From Streptomyces canus (GTDB taxonomy: Bacteria; Actinomycetota; Actinomycetes; Streptomycetales; Streptomycetaceae), in contig NZ_CP107989.1 in assembly GCF_041435015.1 (NCBI RefSeq), positions 1,488,001 through 1,552,000 on the forward strand: a stretch of 64,000 nucleotides of DNA, written 5' to 3'. Shown in pieces: positions 35,241 through 43,601 of this stretch (positions are counted from its first letter, which is position 1; each line of letters begins with the position of its first letter). The notes beneath the pieces are model-generated. The model had not been told where the DNA came from. It worked only from the letters and a program-made list of their open reading frames with translations, and did no database searches. The position numbers and the translations under genes were made by a program.

Positions 35241-35550
35241 ACCTCGCTTCCGGACGGTGGCACGGGACTCGGACCTCGCAGCGTTTCCCTCCCGGGCGAA
35301 CACTAAAGACTGCATAAGCCAAGATCAAGCACATATCGCATCAAATCGCCCAGCCTGGCCCACCGGTGGGACCGACCCAGCGAACCTGTGGGCAGGGATG
35401 AGGGGACGATTGCCTTCGGCTGCTTCCGCCGCTCTACGGCAGGGTGCGCGATCTGTTCGACATGGAGGAGTCCGCCGAACCCGATGGGGGCGCCAGTTGG
35501 GCGCGGCCGCGCACTGTCGGCCGGACGGATATCAAGGCAAAAATGACGAA

Positions 35551-35582
35551 GAGGCCACTTCCGATCAACCGGAAATGACCTC
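35551..35582 (-). terminator. Hairpin downstream of the intact tRNA-Pro
   Basis: On the minus strand, a 13-bp stem (GAGGTCATTTCCG with two G-U pairs) and 6-nt loop start about 19 bp after the tRNA 3' end and are followed within 12 bp by TTTTT. It sits inside the putative element, so the element appears to bring a replacement terminator. The 35241-35550 stretch beside it shows no gene. Confidence 0.6.
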
Positions 35583-35601
35583 CGACCTGCTACTTCGCAA
35601 G

Positions 35602-35675
<74 letters not shown>

Positions 35676-35775
35676 GTGCGCTGCCCCGCGGTGGACCGCG
35701 TGAACGCGCGTACAGAACTTTACCCCACGTCGGGGGCGGGGCCGAAGCGGGCACCCGGCGCGGGACAATCGACGT

Positions 35776-36294
35776 ATGGCCAGTACATCCTCAGGACGGC
35801 AGACGGGCGCGCGGGACCGGGACAGCGACGGGCGGGCGCGCAACGCCCGGCCGCGGGACGGGCTCGGGCGGCCACTGCCGTACGGCGCCGAGGGCGTCGC
35901 CCGGCAGCCGGAGGGCGTGGTACGCACCCCGCAGGACACCGTGGCCGAGGCCCAGGAACTGCTGGACGCGGGGCGCCCGTTTCATGCGCACGAGGTCTTC
36001 GAGGACGCCTGGAAGTCGGGTCCCGACGAGGAGCGCGCCCTGTGGCGGGGGCTGGCCCAGCTCGCCGTGGGGCTGACCCACGCGGCCCGGGGGAACGTCA
36101 CGGGCGGGGCGCGGCTGCTGCGGCGGGGCGCCGGGGCCGTGGAGGAGTGGGCCGCGTCGGCTGCCGAGCGGGGACGGCCGTACGGAATGGATCTCGCGGG
36201 GCTGGCGGACTGGGCCCGGCGGCTCGCGGACCAGGTGGAGGAGACCGGCACGAGCGTCGACGCGGGGGCACGGGCACCGCGGCTGCGCGGTTAG
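35776..36294 (+). CDS. DUF309 domain-containing protein
   Basis: A 172-residue cytoplasmic protein. After a charged, variable N-terminus of about 50 residues comes the DUF309 core TVAEAQELLDAGRPFHAHEV followed by FEDAWKSGPDEERALWRGLA. The HAHEVFEDAW motif is diagnostic of this four-helix family, whose function is unknown. It reads away from the tRNA-Pro gene and is followed by a repetitive spacer. The N-terminal length is variable in relatives, so a later start is possible. Confidence 0.88.
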   Translation: MASTSSGRQTGARDRDSDGRARNARPRDGLGRPLPYGAEGVARQPEGVVRTPQDTVAEAQELLDAGRPFHAHEVFEDAWKSGPDEERALWRGLAQLAVGLTHAARGNVTGGARLLRRGAGAVEEWAASAAERGRPYGMDLAGLADWARRLADQVEETGTSVDAGARAPRLRG

Positions 36295-36342
36295 GCCTCA
36301 TCTGGAGTGCCGGGTCGGGTTGTCGGGTGGGTGCGGGTGACT

Positions 36343-36657
36343 GGGGGCTGGTCGCGCAGTTCCCCGCGGGTCGCGTGCGCGGGGCCTGAGCCGGGTGCCT
36401 ACGGGGGTACCTCGTCGGGTCCTTGCGCGTCTGCAGGCCGGTGGGGGGCTGGTCGCGCAGTTCCCCGCGCCCCTGGGGAGTTGCAGCCTCCCGCGTCACG
36501 GCGGACCGTCGCCGCCTCACCCCCGGCTGCCGCCTGCCCCGCGGACAGCCCCAGGCTGCCAACCGACTGCACACATGGCCCGGCCACTCCCCGCGGACCG
36601 AACAGCCCCTATCGACACGGTCACGCACACCATCCGGCTGCCGCCTGCCCCGCGGAC
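36343..36657. repeat. Repeat-rich spacer between the DUF309 gene and cobF
   Basis: The 36295-36861 gap carries no gene. A 26-bp sequence with the core CTGGTCGCGCAGTTCCCCGC occurs exactly at 36343-36368 and 36444-36469. A 23-bp sequence starting CGGCTGCCGCCTG occurs exactly at 36524-36546 and 36635-36657. The first is a repeat I recall as very common between genes in Streptomyces genomes. Confidence 0.8.
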
Positions 36658-36861
36658 AACTGCACGCACGACCCCGGCTGCCCCCGGCTGGCCGGACAGC
36701 CCTGATCGATCCCCGGCGAGACGAGCCGCGATCGCCCCCAGCTGCCGAACAATTCCGGTTGCCCCCAGCCGGCCACACCGCCCCGTCCGCCGCAAAGCCT
36801 CGCGGGCAGCCCTGATGGACGCGGTGTACGTGCGGTCAGTTGCGTGGGGCAGACTCGGGGG

Positions 36862-37635
36862 GTGCGAAAGATTCATGTCATCGGTATCGGCGCGGGCGAC
36901 CCCGAGCAGCTGACCCTCCAGGCGGTCAGGGCGCTGCGGAGCACGGACGTGTTCTTCGTCCTGGACAAGGGCGAGGTGAAGAGCGACCTGACGCAGCTGC
37001 GCCGGGACATTCTGGACGCGCACATACCCGAGGGGTCGTACCGGGTGGTGGAGGCCCGGGATCCGGAGCGGGACCGCGGTGCGGGCGGCGCCGCCTACTC
37101 CCCCGCCGTCGGGGACTGGCGCAGCGCCCGTGCCGACATCTACGAGCGGCTGATCACCGAGGAGCTGGGCGAGGAGGAGAGCGGCGCGTTCCTGGTGTGG
37201 GGAGATCCGGCGCTGTACGACAGCACGCTCGGCATCCTGGAGGAGATCCTGGAGCGCGGCTCGGTGTCCTTCGCGTACGACGTCGTGCCGGGCATCAGCA
37301 GTGTGTCGGCGCTGGTGGCACGGCACCGCACCGGGCTGAACCGCGTCGCGCGGCCCGTCCAGATCACCACCGGCCGCCGTCTCGCCGAGGGCTTCCCCCA
37401 GGGGGTGGACGACGTGGTCGTGATGCTCGACGCCCACCAGGCCTTCCGCGCGTACGCCGACCAGGACATCGACATCTACTGGGGCGCGTACATAGGCACG
37501 CCGGACGAGATCCTCGTCTCCGGGCCGATCGCCGAGGCCGCGCCCCGGATCGAGCGGCTGCGTGCCGAGGCCCGGGAGCGCAAGGGCTGGATCATGGACA
37601 CGTATCTGCTGCGCCGGGACCCGAAGCAGCGGTAG
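36862..37635 (+). CDS. cobF: Precorrin-6A synthase (deacetylating), CobF
   Basis: A 257-residue SAM-dependent methyltransferase of the tetrapyrrole methylase family, acting in aerobic cobalamin synthesis: it methylates C-1 of precorrin-5 and releases acetate. The fold opens IHVIGIGAGDPEQLTLQAVR. YSPAVGDWRSARADIYERLI is a CobF-specific stretch, and FLVWGDPALYDSTLGILEEI and VVPGISSVSALVARH are the usual methylase loops. The start is the GTG at 36862; an ATG six codons upstream is in frame. The cobK gene lies 365 bp downstream in the opposite orientation. Confidence 0.93.
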   Translation: MRKIHVIGIGAGDPEQLTLQAVRALRSTDVFFVLDKGEVKSDLTQLRRDILDAHIPEGSYRVVEARDPERDRGAGGAAYSPAVGDWRSARADIYERLITEELGEEESGAFLVWGDPALYDSTLGILEEILERGSVSFAYDVVPGISSVSALVARHRTGLNRVARPVQITTGRRLAEGFPQGVDDVVVMLDAHQAFRAYADQDIDIYWGAYIGTPDEILVSGPIAEAAPRIERLRAEARERKGWIMDTYLLRRDPKQR

Positions 37636-37674
37636 GCCCACGGCCGGGGCCGCACCCGAGCGAACCGCCCTGAC

Positions 37675-37974
37675 ATGCAAGGACACCGCCTCTCCCGGCG
37701 CCGCCCGCCGCCCGTGCTGGACGCGCGCCGCCGCAATGTCGTCTTCGTGACGATCATGCCGGGGATGCTGTTCGCCGGCCTCGACCAGACCCTCGTGGGC
37801 ACCGCGCTGCCTCGCACACCCGGGCGGGCGCGCGGGGGCCCGGGTCGTCGGCATGGCGTGGAGCAACTGGCCGGCGGCCGGGGTCAGCAGGACATCGGCC
37901 GCTCCTCGGGCACGGACCTGAAGGCAGCGGTGGACACGACCGCGAAGACGTCGGCGGGCAGCTGTACCTCCTGA
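37675..37974 (+). pseudogene. Remnant of a DHA2-type MFS drug transporter
   Basis: The frame reads RRNVVFVTIMPGMLFAGLDQ followed by TLVGTALPR, the first transmembrane helix and signature of 14-helix (DHA2) MFS exporters, whose usual length is about 500 residues. After ALPR the homology is lost and the frame ends after about 70 more unrelated codons. Only the N-terminal 40 codons survive. It lies between cobF and cobK, where nothing else is encoded. Confidence 0.7.
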
Positions 37975-37999
37975 GCGGGTTCGTGGCCGCCTCCCTGCG

Positions 38000-38746
38000 T
38001 CACGGCGAGTTGCGATCCAGCCACCGCTGCACTCCCGCCACGTCCGGCACGGAGCCGACCCCCTCCGGGAGGGGCGGTCGGCGTACGACCACTACGGGCA
38101 GGGCCAGTTCGCGGGCGGCCGTGAGTTTGGCGGACGTGGCCGCTCCCCCGCTGTCCTTGGTCACCAGGACGTCGATGCAGTGGTCGTAGAGGAGCGTCGA
38201 CTCGTCGGCCACCGTGAACGGGCCCCGGGCCAGGAGCACTTCGGTGTGCGGGGGCATGGGCGGCTCGGGCAGCTCCACCGACCGTACGACGAAGTGCAGT
38301 TCGCTGAGGTGGGCGAAGGCGGCGAGCTCCATGCGGCCGGTGGTCAGGAACACTCGCCGACCGAGGCCCGGCAGCAACGCGGCGGCCTCAGCGAGGGAGT
38401 CGACCTGATGCCAGCGGTCCCCCGGTCCGGGGCGCCAGCCCGGGCGGCGCAGCACCACGGTGCGCACACCGGTCGCCGCAGCTGCCTGCGCCGCGTGCGC
38501 GGTGATCGCACGGGCGAAGGGATGGGTGGCGTCGATCAGAGCGTCGACGTGCTCCTCCCGCATCCAGTCGGCCAACCCCGCCGCTCCGCCGAACCCCCCG
38601 ATTCGCACCTCCCCCGCGACCGCGCCCGGCCGGGTCACCCGCCCCGCGAGAGAGGTGGTCACCCGAACTCCCGGCCGCGCCGTGAGCACGGCGGCCAGTT
38701 CGCGGGCCTCGGTGGTGCCGCCGAGGATCAGGATGTGGGGGGCCAT
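38000..38746 (-). CDS. cobK: Precorrin-6A reductase, CobK
   Basis: A 248-residue NADPH-dependent enzyme that reduces precorrin-6A to precorrin-6B in aerobic cobalamin synthesis. The family opening HILILGGTTEARELAAVL is at the N-terminus. LADWMREEHVDALIDATHPF and ARAITAHAAQAA, VFLTTGRMELAAFA, and VLVTKDSGGAATSAKLTAAR are further characteristic motifs. It is convergent with the cobF side and separated from it only by the MFS remnant. Confidence 0.94.
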   Translation of the reverse strand: MAPHILILGGTTEARELAAVLTARPGVRVTTSLAGRVTRPGAVAGEVRIGGFGGAAGLADWMREEHVDALIDATHPFARAITAHAAQAAAATGVRTVVLRRPGWRPGPGDRWHQVDSLAEAAALLPGLGRRVFLTTGRMELAAFAHLSELHFVVRSVELPEPPMPPHTEVLLARGPFTVADESTLLYDHCIDVLVTKDSGGAATSAKLTAARELALPVVVVRRPPLPEGVGSVPDVAGVQRWLDRNSP

Positions 38747-38871
38747 GGCGGGTAGCGTACGAGGTCAGGGGCGGAAGTCGGCCCGGCGGGTGCGCTGCCG
38801 TCGGCCGACGGCAGCGCATGCGAGACGCACGACGACAGGCGCTCGCGTCCGTCCGTGGTTATCGTCCGGGC

Positions 38872-39666
38872 ATGGCATCCGTGCGCGCGGTCCTGATCGA
38901 CATCGACGGGGTTCTCACCGTGTCGTGGGAGCCGTTGCCGGGGGCGGTGGCGGCGTTGCGGGAGGTTCGGGAGGCCGGTTTCGGGGTCGCGCTGGTGACC
39001 AATACGACCTCGCGGACACGGGCGGCGATCGCCTCGGTGCTGGAGGGGGCGGGATTCGCCGTGTCGGCGCAGGACATTCTCACCGCGCCCGCGGTCACCG
39101 CCGCGTATCTGGCCGAGCACTGTCCCGGCGCGCGCTGCACCCTGCTGAACAGTGGGGACATCTCCGAGGATCTCCCGGGCGTCACGCTTGTGGGTGGCGA
39201 GTCCGAGGACGTCGATGTCGTCGTCCTCGGGGGTGCCGGGCCCGAGTTCGGCTACGCGGCGCTCAACCAGGCGTTCGCGCACCTCCAGCGCGGGGCCCGG
39301 CTGGTGGCGATGCACCGCAATGTGTACTGGCGTACCGACGACGGGCTCCAGCTCGACTCCGGGGCCTTCCTGGCCGGGCTGGAGAAGGCCGCCCGGACCG
39401 AGGCGGAGGTCACCGGCAAGCCGTCGCCCGCGTTCTTCGAGGCGGCGCTCGCACGGCTCGGGGTCGGGGCGGACGAGGCGCTGATGGTGGGGGACGACAT
39501 CGAGTCGGACGTGCTGGCCGCGCAGCGCGCCGGACTCACCGGGGTGCTCGTGAAGACCGGCAAGTACCTCCCGGAGACCCGCCGCTCCGCCAGTGGCACG
39601 CCCGACCACGTGATCGAGTCCTTCGCGGACCTGCCGACGCTGCTGGGCGGGTCAGTGGACCAGTAG
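38872..39666 (+). CDS. HAD-IIA-family hydrolase
   Basis: A 264-residue HAD phosphatase (LHPP/NagD-like, subfamily IIA). The catalytic motif I is VLIDIDGVLTVS (nucleophile and acid Asp), motif II is LVTNTTSRTR, the Lys is in VTGKPSPAFF, and motif IV is MVGDDIESDVLAAQRAGLTG. The substrate is probably a small phosphate ester. The ATG at 38872 places motif I near the N-terminus as in relatives; the open frame extends 18 codons further. Its end overlaps the convergent TSUP gene by 15 bp. Confidence 0.92.
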   Translation: MASVRAVLIDIDGVLTVSWEPLPGAVAALREVREAGFGVALVTNTTSRTRAAIASVLEGAGFAVSAQDILTAPAVTAAYLAEHCPGARCTLLNSGDISEDLPGVTLVGGESEDVDVVVLGGAGPEFGYAALNQAFAHLQRGARLVAMHRNVYWRTDDGLQLDSGAFLAGLEKAARTEAEVTGKPSPAFFEAALARLGVGADEALMVGDDIESDVLAAQRAGLTGVLVKTGKYLPETRRSASGTPDHVIESFADLPTLLGGSVDQ

Positions 39667-40425
39667 CTGTACGCCGCCCACGATCGTCGCCGCGATCACC
39701 AACTGTTCGAAGAGCCTCTGGTTGATCCGGTTCACAGCCCATTTGCCGAGGAACGCACCGGGCACGACGAACGCCACGAGGGCGAGGTCGAGCAGCAGCG
39801 AGTGGCCGTCGATCAGGCCGAGGCCGACGCTGAAGGGCACTTTGGAGACGTTGACGATGAGGAAGAAGAACGCCGAGGTGCCGAGGAAGCCGAGTTTGCG
39901 GAAGCCCGCCGACAGCAGGTACATCGACATCACCGGGCCCCCGGCGTTGGCGACCATCGTGGTGAAGCCGCCGAGGACGCCGTAGGAACGGGCCTTGACG
40001 CGGCCCGTCCGGGTGGCGACCTCGTCGGGTTCCTCGGTCGAGTCGGCCGCGCGACGGCGCCACAGCGTCACTGCGGCCATGAACAGCAGGATCGCGCCGA
40101 TCGACGTCCGTACGATCCCGTCGTCCGCCCATTGCAGGAACAGCGTGCCGGCGACCACGCCGACCGCGACCGCCGGGAACAGGCGCCAGAGGGTGGGCCA
40201 GTGGGCGTGCCGGCGGTAGGTGAGCACCGCGAGCACGTCCCCGGCGATCAGGATCGGCAGCAGGGCGCCGGTGGAGGCGCGGGCGGGCAGCACGGCGGCG
40301 AAGATCGCGAGGCTGACCGTGTTGGCACCGCTCACGGCCGTCTTGGAGAAGCCGACGAGCACCGCCGCGGCGGCGAGCGCGGCGAAACCCCAACCGGAAA
40401 TGTGCCAGAGCGTCATCGTGTCCAT
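39652..40425 (-). CDS. TSUP-family permease (TauE/SafE type)
   Basis: A 257-residue membrane protein with about eight hydrophobic segments. It shows the repeated TSUP glycine-rich motifs: GFSKTAVSGANTVSLAIFA near residue 25 and GGFTTMVANAGGPVMSMYLL in the second half. The family exports or imports sulfur-containing anions such as sulfite, sulfoacetate or taurine. The ATG at 40425 is followed by a second one three codons later; the long upstream extension looks non-coding. Confidence 0.9.
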   Translation of the reverse strand: MDTMTLWHISGWGFAALAAAAVLVGFSKTAVSGANTVSLAIFAAVLPARASTGALLPILIAGDVLAVLTYRRHAHWPTLWRLFPAVAVGVVAGTLFLQWADDGIVRTSIGAILLFMAAVTLWRRRAADSTEEPDEVATRTGRVKARSYGVLGGFTTMVANAGGPVMSMYLLSAGFRKLGFLGTSAFFFLIVNVSKVPFSVGLGLIDGHSLLLDLALVAFVVPGAFLGKWAVNRINQRLFEQLVIAATIVGGVQLLVH

Positions 40426-40654
40426 GCGGAGACCGATGCTAGGTGCAGGTAGGCGGTCTCGTAAGTGCCGTCTCGCCGAGTGGTCCTGTTGGCGAGCTCC
40501 CGCTGGTGCCGCTCCACCGGCACCGCGCCCCCTGCCCGACACCCACGCACATGGTCGCCGGCCGCCGTGCCGCCGCTGTCCGTCCGCCTCACTCCCTGTC
40601 GGCGACACGATGGGACTCCCGACCGTCGCCATCGAGAGTCCGGCAAGCTTTGAT

Positions 40655-40665
40655 TAGCAGTGCTA
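40655..40665. promoter_or_regulatory. Palindrome upstream of the lipase-like gene, candidate operator
   Basis: TAGCAGTGCTA is an 11-bp perfect palindrome with a central G, about 30 bp upstream of the hydrolase ATG. TAGTTT (40664-40669) overlaps its right end and could be a -10 box, so a repressor bound here would cover the promoter. Sites of the TTAGCA-N-TGCTAA kind are used by some actinobacterial TetR proteins. Confidence 0.45.
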
Positions 40666-40695
40666 GTTTCGGACTGCAGCCCCACTGGAGGAGAC

Positions 40696-41496
40696 ATGGC
40701 CGAGCGCGTCCTCGCCGGAACTCAGGGCCCCCTCACCGTGCGCGAGTGGCCCCACGACCGGCCCCGGTACGTAGCACTCCTCGTGCACGGCTACGGCGAG
40801 CACGCCGGCCGGTACGAGGAGCTCGCCGGGGTCCTCGTGGCGCACGGCGCGGCCGTCTTCGGGCCGGATCACACCGGGCACGGGAGGTCCGCAGGCGAGC
40901 GCGTCCTGATCGAGGACTTCGAGGACGTGGTCACGGATGTGCACACGGTGGCCGACATGACCCGGAACGCCCACCCCGGGGTGCCCCTCGTGATGGTCGG
41001 GCACTCCATGGGCGGTCTGATCGCCGCCCGCTTCGCCCAGCGGTACGGCACCGAGCTCGCCGCGCTCGTGCTGTCGGGGCCGGTGATCGGCGCCTGGGAG
41101 CTGCCGGGGGCGCTGCTCGCCCTCGACGAGATCCCCGACACGCCCATCAGCCCGGCCTCGCTCTCCCGCGACCCGGCGGTGGGCGCGGCGTACCGGGCCG
41201 ATCCCCTCGTCTGGCACGGTCCGATGAAGCGGCCCACGGTGGAGGCCTTCGCCCGCACCCTGGAGACCGTGTCCGGGAGCGGTGACGTCGGCCCGCTGCC
41301 GCTGCTGTGGCTGCACGGCGACGACGACCGCCTGGTCCCGCTCGCCGGGAGCCGCGTCGGTGTCGAGGAGCTCAGGGGCGGGACGTTCGCCGAGCGGATC
41401 TACGCCGGTGCCCGGCACGAGGTGTTCAACGAGACGAACAGGGCGGCGGTCTTCGCAGACGTGACGGACTTCATCGACGCCGTGCTCACACGCTGA
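40696..41496 (+). CDS. Alpha/beta hydrolase, monoacylglycerol lipase-like
   Basis: A 266-residue serine hydrolase (Hydrolase_4). The oxyanion region is LLVHGYGEHAGRYEELAG, GPDHTGHGRS follows, and the nucleophile elbow is VMVGHSMGGLIAARF near residue 100. The acid and His are in HGDDDRLVP and GARHEVFNE. This pattern is typical of monoacylglycerol lipases and lysophospholipases. GGAGGAG lies about 4 nt before the ATG at 40696. A palindromic operator candidate lies just upstream. Confidence 0.93.
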   Translation: MAERVLAGTQGPLTVREWPHDRPRYVALLVHGYGEHAGRYEELAGVLVAHGAAVFGPDHTGHGRSAGERVLIEDFEDVVTDVHTVADMTRNAHPGVPLVMVGHSMGGLIAARFAQRYGTELAALVLSGPVIGAWELPGALLALDEIPDTPISPASLSRDPAVGAAYRADPLVWHGPMKRPTVEAFARTLETVSGSGDVGPLPLLWLHGDDDRLVPLAGSRVGVEELRGGTFAERIYAGARHEVFNETNRAAVFADVTDFIDAVLTR

Positions 41497-41540
41497 GACG
41501 CCGCTGTTTGCACGAGTAGGCCCTGGGCACCCGCGCCCCC

Positions 41541-41798
41541 ATGGAGTGGTTGCGTCGAGCGGCCTGCGTGGGAGAGGACCCTGAGCTGTTCTTCCCTGTG
41601 GGCACACAAGGCCCCGCGCTGCGGGACATCGCAGCGGCGAAGCGCGTGTGTGCCCGCTGCCCGGTCACCCCCGAGTGCCTCGACCTGGCGCTCAGCGGTG
41701 GGCAGACCTCGGGCGTGTGGGGAGGTACCTGCGAGCAGGAACGCGACGCGCTGCTCCGTGACGGCATGGACCATGCCAGAAGGAGGAGCACGGTATGA
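41541..41798 (+). CDS. WhiB-family transcriptional regulator
   Basis: An 85-residue Wbl protein. The four cluster cysteines are present: one in RRAACVGEDPELFFP, then the CARCPVTPEC trio, giving the C-x28-C-x2-C-x5-C pattern that holds a [4Fe-4S] cluster. The G[VI]WGG turn (SGVWGGT) and a basic C-terminus complete the family layout. Wbl proteins bind sigma factors and respond to redox or nitric oxide. Its stop overlaps the dps start by ATGA, so it is co-expressed with a DNA-protection protein. Confidence 0.93.
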   Translation: MEWLRRAACVGEDPELFFPVGTQGPALRDIAAAKRVCARCPVTPECLDLALSGGQTSGVWGGTCEQERDALLRDGMDHARRRSTV

Positions 41799-42274
41799 CT
41801 GTGGTGAGGAGCACCCTGCCCGATGCGGCCCGCGAGGCGGTCGGAGAGGCCCTGCAGAGCACTCTGGTGGATCTGCTCGGCGTGTCGCTGATCGGGAAGC
41901 AGGCGCACTGGAACATCGTGGGCCCGCGTTTCCGGTCCATCCACCTCCAGCTGGACGAGGTGGTGGCGACGGCCCGCTCGTTCTCCGACACGGTGGCGGA
42001 GCGCGCCGCAGCACTGGGCCTGCCGCCCGACGGCCGGCCGGAGACGATCGCCGCGGCCTACACGCTGCCCGGCTCGAAGAGCGGCTGGATCCGGGACGAC
42101 GAGGTCGTCCGGTTGATCGTCGAGACGCTGGAGGCGGCCATCGGCCGGCTGCGTGAGCGCATCGGCGCCACCGAGAAGGCCGATCCGGTCACGCAGGATC
42201 TGCTGATCGGCATCACCGCGGAGCTCGAGAAGCAGCGCTGGATGTTCGAGGCCGAGAACTGGCCCCGGGACTGA
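41795..42274 (+). CDS. dps: Dps-family DNA-protecting ferritin-like protein
   Basis: A 159-residue Dps protein. The ferroxidase-site motif appears as LIGKQAHWNIVGPRFRSIHL followed by QLDEVVATARSFSDTVAERA, with His, Asp and Glu in the usual places for the dimer-interface iron site. The C-terminal helix KADPVTQDLLIGITAELEKQ fits the family. Dps dodecamers store iron and bind DNA under oxidative or starvation stress. Translational coupling to the WhiB gene suggests redox control. Confidence 0.94.
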   Translation: MTVVRSTLPDAAREAVGEALQSTLVDLLGVSLIGKQAHWNIVGPRFRSIHLQLDEVVATARSFSDTVAERAAALGLPPDGRPETIAAAYTLPGSKSGWIRDDEVVRLIVETLEAAIGRLRERIGATEKADPVTQDLLIGITAELEKQRWMFEAENWPRD

Positions 42275-42306
42275 CCGGCCCGACGCACCACGGAAAGGCG
42301 CATGCG

Positions 42307-42639
42307 ATGACCGACGCCCTCGAACTCGACGCGTTGTGGGAGGACTTCCACCGCGCGGTGAACATGACCTCGCAGGAACTGGCAGCCTGGCTGCGGGTGA
42401 GCGACGCCGACGAGTCGACGGAGCCGCTGCCGGAGCACGCGGGTGAGCCGACCGGGCAGCATGTCCTCGCGATCCTGCAGAAGCGGCGCACGGACCTGAC
42501 CGACGACGACATCGAGGTGATGTACGAGGTCGTGGACACCGTCACCGCCGAGGCCGACGTGGAGAACGAACCCGAGGCCGAACAGACCGTGCGCAGGCAT
42601 CGGTTGATGACGCTGGGGCACGACCCGCTCAGGCCGTAG
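42307..42639 (+). CDS. DUF3140 domain-containing protein
   Basis: A 110-residue acidic protein. LWEDFHRAVNMTSQELAAWL and GQHVLAILQKRRTDLTDDDI then MYEVVDTVTAE match the DUF3140 family as I recall it; relatives are often next to stress genes and hypervariable in annotation. The function is unknown. It starts 32 bp after dps and is followed by a strong terminator, so it is probably the last gene of the WhiB-Dps transcript. Confidence 0.82.
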   Translation: MTDALELDALWEDFHRAVNMTSQELAAWLRVSDADESTEPLPEHAGEPTGQHVLAILQKRRTDLTDDDIEVMYEVVDTVTAEADVENEPEAEQTVRRHRLMTLGHDPLRP

Positions 42640-42658
42640 CCACAGCCGGACGACGGGT

Positions 42659-42690
42659 CATGGCCGACGGGTTTCCGCCCGTCGGCCATG
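42659..42690 (+). terminator. Strong palindromic terminator after the DUF3140 gene
   Basis: A perfect 13-bp inverted repeat, CATGGCCGACGGG with CCCGTCGGCCATG, and a 6-nt loop begin 20 bp after the stop. No long U tract follows, which is normal for Streptomyces terminators. Confidence 0.8.
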
Positions 42691-42789
42691 TCTGCTCGGC
42701 CATCCATGACGAGCCGGCCGAAGACGCCCTCCGGCGCGCCGGGCGCCATGGCACACTGCTCGCACATCCAGTCGAGCAGAGGAGTGTGT

Positions 42790-43584
42790 GTGACCGGGAC
42801 CGAGTCGGCCGGCCGACGGATCGACACGAGCAGGCCGCATCCGGCCCGGGTGTACGACTGGTTCCTCGGCGGGAAGGACAACTACCCCGTCGACGAGGAG
42901 CTCGGACGGCGGATCACGGCCCAGGGGGACGCGCCCCGGCAGGCACGCGCCAACCGCCGGTTCATGGAGCGGGCCACGCGGGTCGCCGTACGGGAAGCGG
43001 GAATCCGCCAGTTCCTCGACATCGGCTCGGGCATCCCCACCGAGCCCAATCTCCACCAGATCGCCCAGACCGCGGTACCGGACGCGCGGGTGGTGTACGT
43101 CGACAACGACCCGATCGTCCTCGCCCACGCGGCAGCCCTGCTGCACGGCACGCCGGAGGGGGCGACGCACTACCTCCAGGCCGACGCGCGCGAGCCGCAG
43201 CGGATCCTCCAAGGGGCCTCCGCCGTCCTCGACTTCGAGCAGCCCGTCGCGCTGTCACTGGTCGCGCTGCTGCATTTCATCTCCGACGAGGACGGCGCGC
43301 AGGAGCTGGTGGACACGCTGGTCGGCGCGCTGGCACCGGGCAGTTGTCTGGTGCTGTCGGCGATGACGGCGGACTTCGATCCGGAGAAGGTGAACGCGGG
43401 CATCGCGGCGTACACGGCGAGCGGGGTGACCCTGGTGGCCCGCTCGCACGACGAAGTGAGCCGTCTCTTCAAGGGACTCGAGGTGCTGGAGCCGGGGATC
43501 GTGTCCCTGTCCCGGTGGCGTCCGGACGCTCGGGAGGACGGCGATCCCGTATCGCTGTACGGCGCGGTCGGCATCAAGCGCTGA
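42790..43584 (+). CDS. SAM-dependent methyltransferase, DUF574 type
   Basis: A 264-residue methyltransferase of the Methyltransf_19 (DUF574) group that is expanded in Streptomyces. Marks are RVYDWFLGGKDNYPVDEELG near the N-terminus, the SAM-binding loop FLDIGSGIPTEPNLHQIA near residue 75, VVYVDNDPIVLAHAAALL, and VALSLVALLHFI. Targets are unknown. The GTG at 42790 has a GAGGAG about 6 nt upstream. A paralogue is encoded at 53397-54209. Confidence 0.92.
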   Translation: MTGTESAGRRIDTSRPHPARVYDWFLGGKDNYPVDEELGRRITAQGDAPRQARANRRFMERATRVAVREAGIRQFLDIGSGIPTEPNLHQIAQTAVPDARVVYVDNDPIVLAHAAALLHGTPEGATHYLQADAREPQRILQGASAVLDFEQPVALSLVALLHFISDEDGAQELVDTLVGALAPGSCLVLSAMTADFDPEKVNAGIAAYTASGVTLVARSHDEVSRLFKGLEVLEPGIVSLSRWRPDAREDGDPVSLYGAVGIKR

Positions 43585-43601
43585 GTTCGCGAGCCGGCCA
43601 C

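Noticed and set aside
36295..36861. Possible cobalamin riboswitch before cobF
   Set aside because: No B12-box or conserved riboswitch core was found; the region is explained by intergenic repeats.
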